Below, piece by piece: positions 1 through 8,651 of a DNA stretch of 47,801 bases (position 1 is the stretch's first letter; each line of letters opens with the position of its first letter). Below the pieces are notes generated by a model. That model had not been told where the DNA came from, did not search any database, and was given only the letters and a program-made list of their open reading frames with translations. Source of the stretch: Thermodesulfobacteriota bacterium (GTDB lineage Bacteria > Desulfobacterota > BSN033 > UBA1163); NCBI GenBank assembly GCA_030017685.1, contig JASEHH010000015.1, positions 1 to 47,801 on the forward strand, written 5' to 3'. A program made the position numbers and the translations under genes.

Positions 1-23
1 CTGCCCTGGAAACGCCAATCCAT
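1..23 (-). CDS. possible start of a gene running off the left edge
   Basis: An ATG at 23 reading leftward opens a frame (M-D-W-R-F-Q-G) that continues past the edge. It lies about 50 bases beyond the stop of the binding protein at 76-1374 in the same direction. A transporter subunit would be expected here because the upstream gene is an ABC binding protein, but only seven codons are visible and the ribosome site is weak. This is a guess from position. Confidence 0.25.
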
Positions 24-75
24 CGCCCTTAAACCGAATTCTTCAATTGCCTCAGAGATGAATAAGATGAGAGGC

Positions 76-1374
76 CTATTTCTTCCAGTGTTCTTTTACC
101 CAGGGTGGGAGCCTATACATTACCGCACCCTTATAATCCACCTTCTCCCATACTCCCCCAGGAGGTGGCCAAACAACCTTCAGTTCCCCATCCTGCCACT
201 GGGTGCCAGTCGCAGTTACAAATCCTGGACCCCATATTAGATCATGGGCAATTTCATGATCCTTTGGGAAGAATTTATATCTACCCCCTGGTCCTACATA
301 ATCTGTCTTCTCCATCTCAAGAACAACAGCACCAGCCTCTAAAGTGCCGGCCCGTTCAATGGCTTCCTTTAAGATATAAATTGCAGCATGAGTGCCGGCA
401 TTGTAAGTGGGAAATTCACCAGCTCTCTTAGTAAATTCATCATACCACGGGATAGTTTCGGCTGTTATTTCAGCCCGACCAAGGGTGTTTACAGTTAACT
501 GATAATTTCCCATTCCTCTAGTAGCTTCCCAGAAACCCTTCTTTTGGGCTTCAACATTAATCCCTGTCGCAGCCGCCGGAATTTTGAGTTCGCCCCATTG
601 CTTACCATAGGGAACTCCCACCGGCCCGGAAAGTATGTGGTAGATCATGTGGGCCCCGGCGCCCTTTATTGCCGAAAGTTCAGCGGTAACCTCGGTAGCC
701 GTAGCGGATGGCCGCCATGTTCCTACTATTTCCATTTCCATACCTGGAATGGTTTTTTCAGCGGCAGCAGCTATTGGATCAGCCCAGGCTGCTTTTTCTA
801 TTAATAGAGCAACCTTTGGTTTCGGGATCCCCAGCTCCTTTCTCGCCATCCCCCCAACCATTCCTGTCATGAGGAAGCTTATTCTGGCAAGGAATGTTGA
901 ATTTACGGGTGTAACCCTAAAAGTATATTTAAACCTTTCATAATCCTTGGCTACCCGTCTGCACATCTCTGGATGGGCAGCACCGCAAATGAGAAATATT
1001 TTCTTGTAATCCATGGCAATGTCTTGCATAGCCAGCACCGCTTCGGTCCTGAAGCCGCCAACGATAAAATCCACCTTGTCTCTGGTAATGGTCCTTTCCA
1101 CAGCGCTGGCAGCATCCGTCACGCTGAGGATTTCATTGGTGTCAACTTTCACCAGCTTGATTGGTCGCTTCGTCTTTCCGACCAATATCCCCCCCTTGGC
1201 ATTGATCTCCGCCTGGGCCATATCAGCGCCAAACCAGTGATGCTCTCCCTGAACGTAAGCCATGGGCCCTGCGACTCCGATCTTAATCTCCTGCCCGAAA
1301 GCAACCGTAAAAGACGACACTGAAAATAAGAAAACCATTGCTAATACGAAGATTCCTTTCTTCCACTTTTCCAT
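76..1374 (-). CDS. ABC transporter substrate-binding protein, branched-chain amino acid type
   Basis: This 432-residue exported protein belongs to the LivK-like periplasmic binding family (Peripla_BP_6), which captures amino acids, aromatic acids or other small acids for an ABC importer. The start at 1374 is chosen because AGGAGG lies just upstream and the protein then begins with a classic signal peptide (MEKWKK, a hydrophobic stretch, then AFGQ). The mature start EIKIGVAGPM and the VDFIVGGFRTE segment fit the family. It follows the fused beta-oxidation gene by 57 bases, so it is probably co-transcribed with it. No ATPase or permease is visible beside it on the right; partners may lie beyond the left edge. 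The ligand cannot be read from the sequence, but the context suggests a carboxylic acid that feeds the neighbouring CoA pathway. Confidence 0.85.
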   Translation of the reverse strand: MEKWKKGIFVLAMVFLFSVSSFTVAFGQEIKIGVAGPMAYVQGEHHWFGADMAQAEINAKGGILVGKTKRPIKLVKVDTNEILSVTDAASAVERTITRDKVDFIVGGFRTEAVLAMQDIAMDYKKIFLICGAAHPEMCRRVAKDYERFKYTFRVTPVNSTFLARISFLMTGMVGGMARKELGIPKPKVALLIEKAAWADPIAAAAEKTIPGMEMEIVGTWRPSATATEVTAELSAIKGAGAHMIYHILSGPVGVPYGKQWGELKIPAAATGINVEAQKKGFWEATRGMGNYQLTVNTLGRAEITAETIPWYDEFTKRAGEFPTYNAGTHAAIYILKEAIERAGTLEAGAVVLEMEKTDYVGPGGRYKFFPKDHEIAHDLIWGPGFVTATGTQWQDGELKVVWPPPGGVWEKVDYKGAVMYRLPPWVKEHWKK

Positions 1375-1430
1375 TTGGTGTCCCTCCTTTCTTATTTTAT
1401 ACCCCATGATATCAAATCCCCTGGCCACTG

Positions 1431-3563
1431 TCAATATATTGCATAAAAAGTTCGGCCTGACTCGGCCATCTCTCTGAGCAGGGAAGCGGGCTTGAATCGG
1501 ACTCCATGCTCCTGCTCCAGCTTCAGCAGATACTCGTAGACATTGCGTATGGACCAGGCATCCGCATAACGGAGGATGCCGCCCCGGTAAGGAGGAAATC
1601 CAAGTCCATAAATTACAGCAAGGTCCATGTCCTGAGGCCTGTCGCAGATTCCCTCCTGAATCATATAGGCTGCTTCGTTGATGGCCCGGGCAAGCATCCG
1701 ATCCACAATCTCCCTGTTGGAAAGCTTCTTCGATTGGATCTTTTTCTCATTTAAATATTTTTTGATCACCTCCTGCACTTTGGGGTTGGGAACGGGTTTC
1801 TCGCCGCTGTAGTCATACCAACCCGCTCCGGTCTTGCGACCGTAGCATCCGGTTTGGTAAACGAGTTCGTAGATAGGTGAAATTTCCCAGCGCTCTCCAA
1901 GGGATCTCTCAAAGTTTTTGATAACGTGATAGTTGATGTCGAGGCCGGTGAGGTCGCCGAGGGTTGCCGGTCCCATGGGCAATCCAAAATCGAGGACGGC
2001 TTCCTCAATCAGGGCCGGATCCACTCCCTCACCTATCATAAACGTGGATTCTCCCAGGAGGGCTCCGAGCTGTCTCGACACATAGAAGCCAGGACCATCG
2101 TTCACCACTATGGGAACCTTCCGTATCGCTCGTGCAAAGGCTACGCTCGTAGCCAAGGTCGCATCCGATGTGCTCTTGCCGCAGATGATCTCGAGCAGTT
2201 GCATCCGTTCCGCAGGGTTAAAGAAATGGAGTCCGATCATCCGACCTTGGTCTTTCAACACGGAAGCCATTTCCGTAATGGGAAGTGCCGATGTATTCGT
2301 GCCAAAGATAACCTCCGGTCGGCAAATCCCCTCGAGTTGCTTCCATATCCCTTGTTTGATCTTCATGTCCTCCAATACAGCCTCGATGATCAGGTCTGCC
2401 CGGCTCAGGTCATTGAGGGAGGTGGTTGTGGTTAGGCGTTCCTGGATCATTCTATCGAGTTCCTGCTGGGTCATCTTTCCCTTCTTTATCGGGTAATCAA
2501 ATGTCTTCCGGATGGCGGATAGCCCTTTTTGAATGGCTTCGTCATTGATATCCCAGAGGATCGTATGGAATCCGCTGCTGAGAAGGAGGTTACAAATACC
2601 CGAGCCCATGGCTCCTCCGCCAAGCATGGCAACGGTTTTGATCTTTTGCGGCTCGATCCCTTTGATTTTTGGGAGTCTTCCTGCTGCCCTTGTATTGAGG
2701 AAAATTCCGATCAGGTTCTTAGCCACATCCGACACGGCGCAATCACTGAAGAGTTCGGCTTCGATTTTAAGGTCAGCCTCGAAATCGTCGGAAAGCCCTC
2801 GCTCCATCGCCTCGATGGCTTTAAAGGGCGCAATATAGCCTTTGCCTTTCTTTGCCGCTTCGTCTCTGGCGAAAGAGATGATCATCTTTTTCGTTACGAA
2901 GTTCGGAAGTTTATCTTTGCGAAAGCGGGTCATCCGATCCTTATGGTTCAATGCGCCGGATATGAAGCGCTGTGCCGCCTCAAGGGCTTTCCCCAGAAGA
3001 GACTCCGGAGGCACGACCTCATCAATACATCCCTTCTTCAGTCCCTCCTCAGCAGAGATGGCCAGGCCAGTTGCGATCATCTGCAGTCCATCGGGAAGTC
3101 CCACCAACCGGGGAAGCCTCTGTGTTCCGCCTGCTCCGGGGATCAAACCAATCTGGACCTCGGGCTGGCCCACCTGGATTCCCTTTGCCGCAATTCGGTA
3201 ATGGCAGGACATGGCGATCTCCAACCCGCCTCCGAGGCAGTTTCCATTGAGGGCTGCAATCACAGGCTTGGGCGCCTGTTCGATGGAACTGAGGAACCGG
3301 TTATTCTCCATCACCAGGGGGAAAATAGAATTTTTGTCTTTTACCTGCTGGATCTCAGTGATATCCGCTCCTGCGATGAAGTTCTTCTCGGTCCCGGTGA
3401 GGATTGCTGCCTTCAACTCATGATCTCCAAAAACCGCTGCCAACGCGTCTTTCATTTCCTCCACAAATGGCTTGGAAAGCTGGTTGACCGGGGGATTGTT
3501 TAATCTGAGGATAGCCACCCCTTGGTTGAGCTCAACTTTTATTGTCTGGTAATTTGATTTCAT
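1431..3563 (-). CDS. fadJ: fused enoyl-CoA hydratase / 3-hydroxyacyl-CoA dehydrogenase
   Basis: This 710-residue bifunctional beta-oxidation enzyme hydrates enoyl-CoA and then oxidises the 3-hydroxyacyl-CoA with NAD. The crotonase domain fills residues 1-190, with the oxyanion segments FIAGADI and CLGGGLEIA and the catalytic Glu of QPEV at residue 135. The second acid position of hydratases is Gln161 (DGLQMIATG). The dehydrogenase half starts near 308 with the NAD loop GGGAMGSG (315-322) and carries the His446/Glu458 pair in LHFFNPAERMQLLEI, followed by two C-terminal 3HCDH domains. The start at 3563 is chosen over an upstream frame because a GGAG site precedes it. A promoter at 3620-3648 serves it, so it can be expressed apart from the thiolase upstream. 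Which crotonase reaction it runs (hydration or isomerisation) is uncertain because of Gln161. Confidence 0.92.
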   Translation of the reverse strand: MKSNYQTIKVELNQGVAILRLNNPPVNQLSKPFVEEMKDALAAVFGDHELKAAILTGTEKNFIAGADITEIQQVKDKNSIFPLVMENNRFLSSIEQAPKPVIAALNGNCLGGGLEIAMSCHYRIAAKGIQVGQPEVQIGLIPGAGGTQRLPRLVGLPDGLQMIATGLAISAEEGLKKGCIDEVVPPESLLGKALEAAQRFISGALNHKDRMTRFRKDKLPNFVTKKMIISFARDEAAKKGKGYIAPFKAIEAMERGLSDDFEADLKIEAELFSDCAVSDVAKNLIGIFLNTRAAGRLPKIKGIEPQKIKTVAMLGGGAMGSGICNLLLSSGFHTILWDINDEAIQKGLSAIRKTFDYPIKKGKMTQQELDRMIQERLTTTTSLNDLSRADLIIEAVLEDMKIKQGIWKQLEGICRPEVIFGTNTSALPITEMASVLKDQGRMIGLHFFNPAERMQLLEIICGKSTSDATLATSVAFARAIRKVPIVVNDGPGFYVSRQLGALLGESTFMIGEGVDPALIEEAVLDFGLPMGPATLGDLTGLDINYHVIKNFERSLGERWEISPIYELVYQTGCYGRKTGAGWYDYSGEKPVPNPKVQEVIKKYLNEKKIQSKKLSNREIVDRMLARAINEAAYMIQEGICDRPQDMDLAVIYGLGFPPYRGGILRYADAWSIRNVYEYLLKLEQEHGVRFKPASLLREMAESGRTFYAIY

Positions 3564-3619
3564 GGCTTTCACTCCAGTGAATAAGGCCACCCTTTGTACG
3601 TTTGGCACCCTTGGGGACT

Positions 3620-3648
3620 TTTATATGCATATCTGACGAAAAAGTCAA
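3620..3648 (-). promoter_or_regulatory. promoter of the fused beta-oxidation gene
   Basis: On the minus strand TTGACT (3643-3648) is followed by a 17-base spacer and TATAAA (3620-3625), about 57 bases before the ATG at 3563. The spacer contains TTCGTCA, a motif shared with other promoters here. Confidence 0.6.
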
Positions 3649-3699
3649 TTGAAATAATATGCCCGAAAATAGACATTGATTTATGAAATTCTCCCATTT

Positions 3700-3752
3700 G
3701 ATTGTAACCCTCCCCCTGCCTACCGGCAGGCAGGCATTGAAGGGGGGGGTAA
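3700..3752. repeat. GC-rich hairpin between thiolase and fadJ
   Basis: The stretch CCTGCCTACCGGCAGGCAGG and flanking C-run/G-run can fold into a strong hairpin. The same word CCTGCCTACCGG recurs near 23570 in another intergenic element. It lies just beyond the stop of the thiolase reading leftward and may end that transcript, although no clear T-run follows. Confidence 0.5.
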
Positions 3753-3793
3753 TTCTACCTTTTTGTGGATGAGCGAATTTGGATGGCCGAATC

Positions 3794-4996
3794 TTACGGC
3801 TCTCTCTCGATGATGGTGGCCACCCCCTGTCCACCGCCGACGCAGGCGTTGGCCAGACCATAGCGTCCGTCCTTAACTTTCAAAATCCGGGCCAGGGTGC
3901 CCACCAGTCGGGTCCCGGTAGCTCCTAATGCATGCCCGATGGCTGTTCCTCCTCCCATTACGTTGACCCGATCCGGATCGATCCCCAGCTCCTTGATGCA
4001 ATTGAGGGCAACGATGGCGAAGGCCTCGTTGATCTCCCAGTAATCGATATCCTTAACCTCCAACCCTGCCTTCTCGAGGGCCATGCGGCTTGCAGGGACA
4101 GGGCCCACTCCCATGATGGTGGGGTCCACTCCGGCGAATCCAATGGAGCGGATGGTGGCCATGGGCAGGACACCCTTTTTCTTAGCAGTCTCCTTGGACA
4201 TCATTATCATGGAAGCTGCTGCGGCATTCAAAGGGGATGAATTTCCGGCTGTGATGACTCCATCCGGTTTAAAGGCCGGCTTGAGGTCTTTCATTCCCTC
4301 CAGGGTAGCATCATCCCGGACGGTCTGGTCTCGATCCACCATTAGAATCTTTCCGTCAGCCTGCTCGGCTTCGATGGGGAGAATCTCTTCTTTGAAAAAA
4401 CCTTCCTTCTGAGCCCTGGATGCCAGTTGGTGGGCGCGAGTCCCCCAGCGATCCATCTCTTCCCTGGTAAATTCCCTCTGGCTAAAGAGTTTTTCTGCAG
4501 TGAGGCCCATGTTCGTGGACGTCACCATGTCCCAGTGCTTGTAGGCCGGATCGGTAAAAAGAGACGGGTTGAGGGAGACAATCCCCTTGTCCTTAAGAGG
4601 AGCGCCCATGGGGACCCGGGTCATATGTTCCATTCCTCCGACCATCACGATGTCTGCAAAGCCGGCCGCAATCTCCATAGACCCAATATGGATAGCGGCC
4701 ATACCCGATCCACACTGCTGGTCTACGAATTTTGATGGGATCTTCTCCGGCAGGTTGGCAAGAAAGATGGGGAATCGGCCTCCATAAGTCCATTGCTCGC
4801 TTACGCCATAAGCAGACCCCACAATAAAATCATCAATCTCCTCAGCCCGAATCCCTGTCCGTTTGATCAGCTCGGGAAGAAGCCTGGCCATCAGTTCATC
4901 GGCTCTTAGTTTGTGGAACCAGTCCCGGGCCGGGTCATTGGGTCTGGATCGGGACAACGCTGTTCTTAAATATCCGGCAATCACCACTTCTCTCAT
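3794..4996 (-). CDS. thiolase (acetyl-CoA acyltransferase)
   Basis: This 400-residue enzyme cleaves 3-ketoacyl-CoA with CoA to give acetyl-CoA and a shortened acyl-CoA (or runs the reverse condensation). All three catalytic elements are visible: nucleophile Cys95 in DQQCGSGM, His355 in AIGHALGATG and Cys385 in NACVGGGQG. Length is normal for the family. The start at 4996 is chosen because GAGGAG lies just upstream and because the longer frame would be read from a mobile-element end. It follows the enoyl-CoA hydratase gene, and a 130-base inverted-repeat element sits immediately upstream of its ribosome site. Substrate chain length cannot be inferred. Confidence 0.93.
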   Translation of the reverse strand: MREVVIAGYLRTALSRSRPNDPARDWFHKLRADELMARLLPELIKRTGIRAEEIDDFIVGSAYGVSEQWTYGGRFPIFLANLPEKIPSKFVDQQCGSGMAAIHIGSMEIAAGFADIVMVGGMEHMTRVPMGAPLKDKGIVSLNPSLFTDPAYKHWDMVTSTNMGLTAEKLFSQREFTREEMDRWGTRAHQLASRAQKEGFFKEEILPIEAEQADGKILMVDRDQTVRDDATLEGMKDLKPAFKPDGVITAGNSSPLNAAAASMIMMSKETAKKKGVLPMATIRSIGFAGVDPTIMGVGPVPASRMALEKAGLEVKDIDYWEINEAFAIVALNCIKELGIDPDRVNVMGGGTAIGHALGATGTRLVGTLARILKVKDGRYGLANACVGGGQGVATIIEREP

Positions 4997-5009
4997 TCTT
5001 TTTTTCTCC

Positions 5010-5156
5010 TCAGCCTTGATGACATCGTAAAAGGTCGTCATTCCCGTGGAAACGGGAATCCAGAGAATTCTAAGTATATGAAAATACTGGATTCCTGCTT
5101 GCGCAGGAATGACAGAAAATCATCTGTTCAGACTTTTTACGAGACCATCAGCCTTG
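5010..5156. mobile_element. MITE-like element with 9-bp target duplication
   Basis: A roughly 129-bp element (5019-5147) is flanked by the exact 9-bp direct repeat TCAGCCTTG (5010-5018 and 5148-5156). Its ends are imperfect inverted repeats (ATCGTAAAAGGTC on the left, GACTTTTTACGAG on the right). Inside (5037-5113) are two hairpins, GTCATTCCCGTGGAAACGGG and its partner ending GCAGGAATGAC. No coding sequence fits, so it would be moved by a transposase encoded elsewhere. It is inserted just upstream of the thiolase ribosome site. Confidence 0.7.
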
Positions 5157-5162
5157 TTTTTC

Positions 5163-5966
5163 TTATTTTTTGGATTGTTTGCCCTCAACCTTTTTAAATT
5201 TCATCCGGGCCAATAGTTGATTTAAAGCCAACTGATGTTCATCCGTATTCATACAGTCAATAAAGGCTGCCCGTTCATACTGGATGACTTGATCCAGAGT
5301 GGATTGCATGCCGTGGCGTAGAATCTCTTTTGACTTTTGTATAGCCGGAGGTGGCATGGAGGCTATCTGTTTGGCCATCTTTTTGGCTTCAGGAATTAAT
5401 CGGTGGTGGGGAAAGACCTGGTCAACTGCCCCTATTTCCAATGCCTCACGGGCATCAAAGGGTCTGGCAGTGAAAATAAGCTCTGCGGCTTTGCCATACC
5501 CGATGAGACGGGGCAGGAAAAAGGTGCTGCAAAATTCAGGGGTGACCCCTATCCGGACGAAGGCGCAGCTAAATTTCGCCTTTTCAGAGGCAAGACGGAT
5601 GTCACAGGTGAGCGTGACCGTAAAACCAAAGCCATAAGCAGGTCCATTGATGGCGGCAATGATGGGTTTGGGGTACTGGATGAACGCCCTGGGAAAATCG
5701 AGCGATCCAAATTTAAATTTCCTTTTTTGACCCCTATCATATTCTTGCGCCTCTATAAATCGGTTCAGATCGGCGCCCGCACAAAAGCTCCGACCCCTCC
5801 CGGTAAGAATCAGAACCCGAATGTCATCATCTTCTTCCGTCTCCTTTAGGGCATGAATCAGTTCATCCTTCATCGTTTCACTCAGAGCATTTAGGACTTC
5901 AGGCCTATTCAGGTAAATCAAAGCAATCCCTTCTTCCCTGATCAATTCGATATCCTTATATTTCAT
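5163..5966 (-). CDS. enoyl-CoA hydratase/isomerase (crotonase family)
   Basis: This 267-residue crotonase-fold protein probably hydrates an enoyl-CoA in the pathway of this cluster. The oxyanion segments FCAGADLNRF and AINGPAYGFGFTVTLTCD are visible. At the usual first acid position the sequence reads AFVRIGVTPEFCSTFFLPRLIG rather than the canonical PEV-GxxPGxGGTQR. That pattern is closer to enoyl-CoA isomerases and less typical crotonases, so the exact reaction is open. An AAGGAGAGG site precedes the ATG at 5966. The gene lies between two dehydrogenases and the thiolase, all on the minus strand. Two small hairpins lie in its leader. Confidence 0.85.
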   Translation of the reverse strand: MKYKDIELIREEGIALIYLNRPEVLNALSETMKDELIHALKETEEDDDIRVLILTGRGRSFCAGADLNRFIEAQEYDRGQKRKFKFGSLDFPRAFIQYPKPIIAAINGPAYGFGFTVTLTCDIRLASEKAKFSCAFVRIGVTPEFCSTFFLPRLIGYGKAAELIFTARPFDAREALEIGAVDQVFPHHRLIPEAKKMAKQIASMPPPAIQKSKEILRHGMQSTLDQVIQYERAAFIDCMNTDEHQLALNQLLARMKFKKVEGKQSKK

Positions 5967-5990
5967 GATCCTCTCCTTTTACCCCATTAG

Positions 5991-6018
5991 AAAGCCCCAC
6001 CTTTTAAGGCGGGGATGA
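5991..6018 (-). repeat. hairpin in the leader of the hydratase gene
   Basis: CCCCACCTT and AAGGCGGGG form a nine-pair stem with one mismatch and a two-base loop, flanked by AAAG and ATGAAG. It resembles the palindromic ends of IS200/IS605-type elements, but no such element is attached. It could equally act as a weak attenuator on the minus strand. Confidence 0.45.
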
Positions 6019-6063
6019 AGTTGTGAATCAGAATTTGAATACCTTTCAGAAAGGGCAGGGTAT

Positions 6064-6090
6064 AAAGCCCCGTCCTTTCTAACGGGGTTT
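6064..6090 (-). terminator. stop-codon-linked hairpin after the acyl-CoA dehydrogenase
   Basis: Reading leftward, the stop codon TAA is followed at once by CCCCGT, a short loop and ACGGGG, then CTTTATA. The U-run is poor, so termination may be partial. Confidence 0.5.
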
Positions 6091-7231
6091 ACTTTTTGAT
6101 CGAATCAGGTCCAAACATAATTTTAGCGATTGCGTCTTTCTCTTCTTCCTCTGTTCCAAGTTCCACTCGGATGGCCCAGGCGTCCCTGAAATAGTGTTCG
6201 ATGGCCTGCTCGGCGATATAACCATAACCCCCGAATATCTGGAGGGCCTCATCGACTACCCTCACCAATGTCCTTCCGGCTTCCAACTGGGTGATCGAGA
6301 GAAATTTAGAATCCATCTTTCCCTGGTCATACTCGGTCGCAGACTTATAGGTGAGCCAACGGGCCACCTCAATATCCACAGCCATATCCGCCAGTTTATG
6401 TCGAATGGCCTGAAACTGGGAGAGTTTTTTGCCAAATTGGATCCTCTGTTTGGCATGTCCCATCGCCCGATCAAAGGCCCCCTGAGCTGTCCCCAAGGCC
6501 TGAGCCGCACTTCTGAGTCCCATGACCTGATGGCAATGGTGAACATGCGCCATCCCTTCTCCCCCGTTTCCAATTCGATTCTCAATATCCACCCGAACCT
6601 CTCTGAAGTCAAGGTCTCCGAAAGGGATCATCCTCAACCCCATCTTCTCAATCGGATGGATGTTGATGCCCTCCCGATCCCTCTCTACGATTAAAGTGAT
6701 CCACCCCTCTTTAGGTTCTTTACAGAGTGTGACGAACCAATCTGCGAGAGTAGCATTGAGCACGAACCGTTTTTCCCCACAGAGGAAATATTCATTCCCC
6801 CTCCTCTCTGAAACGGTGGAGAGGGAAGAGAGGTCCTGTCCGTCTTCCGATTCAGCAAAGGCGATGCTCATTCGTTTGGCTCCCTTTGCCAAAGGGATTA
6901 CGAAACGCTCCTTCTGGTCTTTTGAACCGAACTTCAGGATGACCTCTGCCCCGATATCGACCATGCTCAAGGCGCTCCCAATTCCGGAATCGGCACTGCA
7001 GAATGCTTCGATCGTTAGGACGCTCTCAAAGAGACCCATCCCCTGGCCTCCAAACTCTTCAGGGTAATGAATTCCAATGAATCCTAACTGGGCGGCCTTC
7101 TTCCAGAGCGATTCCGGGGGTTTTCCACTCTGATCCAGTTCCAGGGCCAGATCAGGATCAAACTCTCCCTGGGCAAACTCCCTGGCCGCCCTCTGAACAT
7201 CCTTTTGCTCATCCGATAGTTGGAAATCCAT
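6089..7231 (-). CDS. acyl-CoA dehydrogenase with atypical active-site segments
   Basis: This 380-residue FAD enzyme desaturates an acyl-CoA and passes electrons to ETF. The start at 7231 follows a GAGGGA site. The fold is clear from EEFGGQGMG, the QRIQFGKKLSQFQAIRHKLADMA helix and QIFGGYGY. Two usual motifs are unusual. The FAD-binding TEPDAGSD segment reads AESEDGQDLSS. The C-terminal catalytic region reads RVELGTEEEEKDAI, where a Glu is present but the EGT is broken by an extra Leu. The protein may act on an unusual substrate or be a non-catalytic partner. It lies downstream of another dehydrogenase gene with about 250 bases of palindromic repeat between them. Confidence 0.88.
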   Translation of the reverse strand: MDFQLSDEQKDVQRAAREFAQGEFDPDLALELDQSGKPPESLWKKAAQLGFIGIHYPEEFGGQGMGLFESVLTIEAFCSADSGIGSALSMVDIGAEVILKFGSKDQKERFVIPLAKGAKRMSIAFAESEDGQDLSSLSTVSERRGNEYFLCGEKRFVLNATLADWFVTLCKEPKEGWITLIVERDREGINIHPIEKMGLRMIPFGDLDFREVRVDIENRIGNGGEGMAHVHHCHQVMGLRSAAQALGTAQGAFDRAMGHAKQRIQFGKKLSQFQAIRHKLADMAVDIEVARWLTYKSATEYDQGKMDSKFLSITQLEAGRTLVRVVDEALQIFGGYGYIAEQAIEHYFRDAWAIRVELGTEEEEKDAIAKIMFGPDSIKK

Positions 7232-7289
7232 CCTTTTTCCCTCATCACCACATGTTAAGTTTTTCAATCCTCAATCCGCATATCGAAAC

Positions 7290-7455
7290 AAAGATGTTAA
7301 ACCCTAAACTCGAAACCCTAAACTCTAAACAAACTCAAATGTTCAAACCACAAAACTCAAAACCGTTTAATCTTTTGAGTTTTGGATTTGTTTAGGATTT
7401 AGAGTTTAGTGTTTAGAGTTTAAACCATTTCGGATTTCGCCCCGTCAAGACGGGA
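7290..7455. repeat. AT-rich quasi-palindromic intergenic element (AAACTCTAAAC words)
   Basis: The 247-base gap between two dehydrogenase genes is filled by near-tandem words (AACCCTAAACTC, AAACTCTAAAC). Their reverse complements (GAGTTTAG, GTTTAGAGTTTAAAC) follow in the second half, so the region can fold into a long imperfect hairpin. The right end carries CCCGTCAAGACGGG (7441-7454). No gene is visible here. Confidence 0.7.
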
Positions 7456-7478
7456 CAGGTGCTTCGAATTTATGATCT

Positions 7479-8621
7479 TTATAGTCCCAATCCGGCGGCG
7501 ATCACTAAATGTTGAATCTCGGAAGTTCCCTCCGGAATCTTGCTCAGCCTCCCATCACAGAGAAATCTCTGAACCGGATTGTCCATCCTCAGCCCCGAAT
7601 TCTTCTGGATGGTCATCGTCTTCTGAACGATGCTCTGAACGGATTCACTGCAGAAGAGTTTCACGATGGAGGCATCTTTCATCGAGGCAAGGCCTTGATC
7701 AAAAAGCCAGGCGCCCCGATACGTCATATATCGCATGGCCTCGATTGACATCGCCATCTCCGCAAGGATGAATCGAATCGCCTGTGATTTTGAGAGAGGT
7801 TGACCCTGTCTCCGGGTTTTTTTTGCATAAGAGAGGATGGCCTCGAACGCCGCCTGCCCAACCCCCGTGCTTCTGGCCCCATAGGTGAGTCTTCCTGATT
7901 TGAGGGTCTCTTCCAACTGGCCCAATCCTCCTCCCTCCTCTTCTCCAAGCATCCTCTCTTTCGGAACATAACAGTCGTCAAAGGCCAGCTCAGCCGTATC
8001 CGAAGAATGGTTTCCGAGTTTCCTTAATTTTTTAATCACAGAGAATCCGGGATCGTCACGCTCCACGACAAAAAGATTGATGCCGGTCCCTCGCCTGGCA
8101 GGATCGGTGTAGGCGGCCACGGTCACGAAATCACAGATCGTTCCGTTGGTGATAAAGGTCTTTAAACCATTGAGCCGGTAACCTTTTCCCTGTTTCAGGG
8201 CCGTCGTCCGGATTCCGGAGGCATCCGATCCGGCATCCGGTTCTGTCAGGGCAAAGGCGCCGATCTTCTCCCCCCGCACTGCCGGAGAAAGATATTTCTT
8301 TTTTAGTTCTTCAGAGCCGAAATGGAGAATGGGATCTGTAGCCAGACCTCCCTGAACCATGATGCCCGCGCCGATCCCGACGCAGATCCGATTCAATTCC
8401 TCTACGGCAATGCACTCAGAGACCTTGTCCAGACCCGGACCGCCATATTCCTTAGGACATCGCAGGCAGAGAAGATGCTCTGCGCCCAGGATCCGAAAGA
8501 GTTGAACCGGAAAGGTCTCTTTTCGCTCATACTCCTCGACGAGAGGACTGACCTCTCTCTCATAAATTTCCCGGACCTTCTTCCGGAAACTATTTTGTTC
8601 GTCATTCAGTTCATAAAACAT
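7479..8621 (-). CDS. acyl-CoA dehydrogenase
   Basis: This 380-residue FAD-dependent enzyme introduces a 2,3-double bond into an acyl-CoA, with electrons leaving through ETF. It carries the canonical set: [13 protein letters not shown] for FAD and substrate, [21 protein letters not shown], and the C-terminal [10 protein letters not shown] with the catalytic Glu. The start at 8621 is chosen because the bases of AAGGAGG lie upstream of it; a longer frame would translate that ribosome site as Met-Lys-Glu-Glu. It is 30 bases downstream of the hbd gene in the same orientation. Short- or medium-chain substrates are typical of this length, but the true substrate is unknown. Confidence 0.93.
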   Translation of the reverse strand: MFYELNDEQNSFRKKVREIYEREVSPLVEEYERKETFPVQLFRILGAEHLLCLRCPKEYGGPGLDKVSECIAVEELNRICVGIGAGIMVQGGLATDPILHFGSEELKKKYLSPAVRGEKIGAFALTEPDAGSDASGIRTTALKQGKGYRLNGLKTFITNGTICDFVTVAAYTDPARRGTGINLFVVERDDPGFSVIKKLRKLGNHSSDTAELAFDDCYVPKERMLGEEEGGGLGQLEETLKSGRLTYGARSTGVGQAAFEAILSYAKKTRRQGQPLSKSQAIRFILAEMAMSIEAMRYMTYRGAWLFDQGLASMKDASIVKLFCSESVQSIVQKTMTIQKNSGLRMDNPVQRFLCDGRLSKIPEGTSEIQHLVIAAGLGL

Positions 8622-8651
8622 GTCCACTATTTCCTCCTTCACCCCATCCTT

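Noticed and set aside
2529-3503. 324-residue plus-strand ORF
   Set aside because: It is antisense to the fused beta-oxidation gene and its product has low-complexity, non-family sequence.
5991-6090. Hairpins that look like IS200/IS605 ends
   Set aside because: No TnpA or TnpB gene or remnant is nearby and the two hairpins do not bracket anything, so they are left as terminator or repeat hairpins.
8622-8642. Seven-codon extension of the dehydrogenase at 7479
   Set aside because: It would translate the AAGGAGG ribosome site itself.
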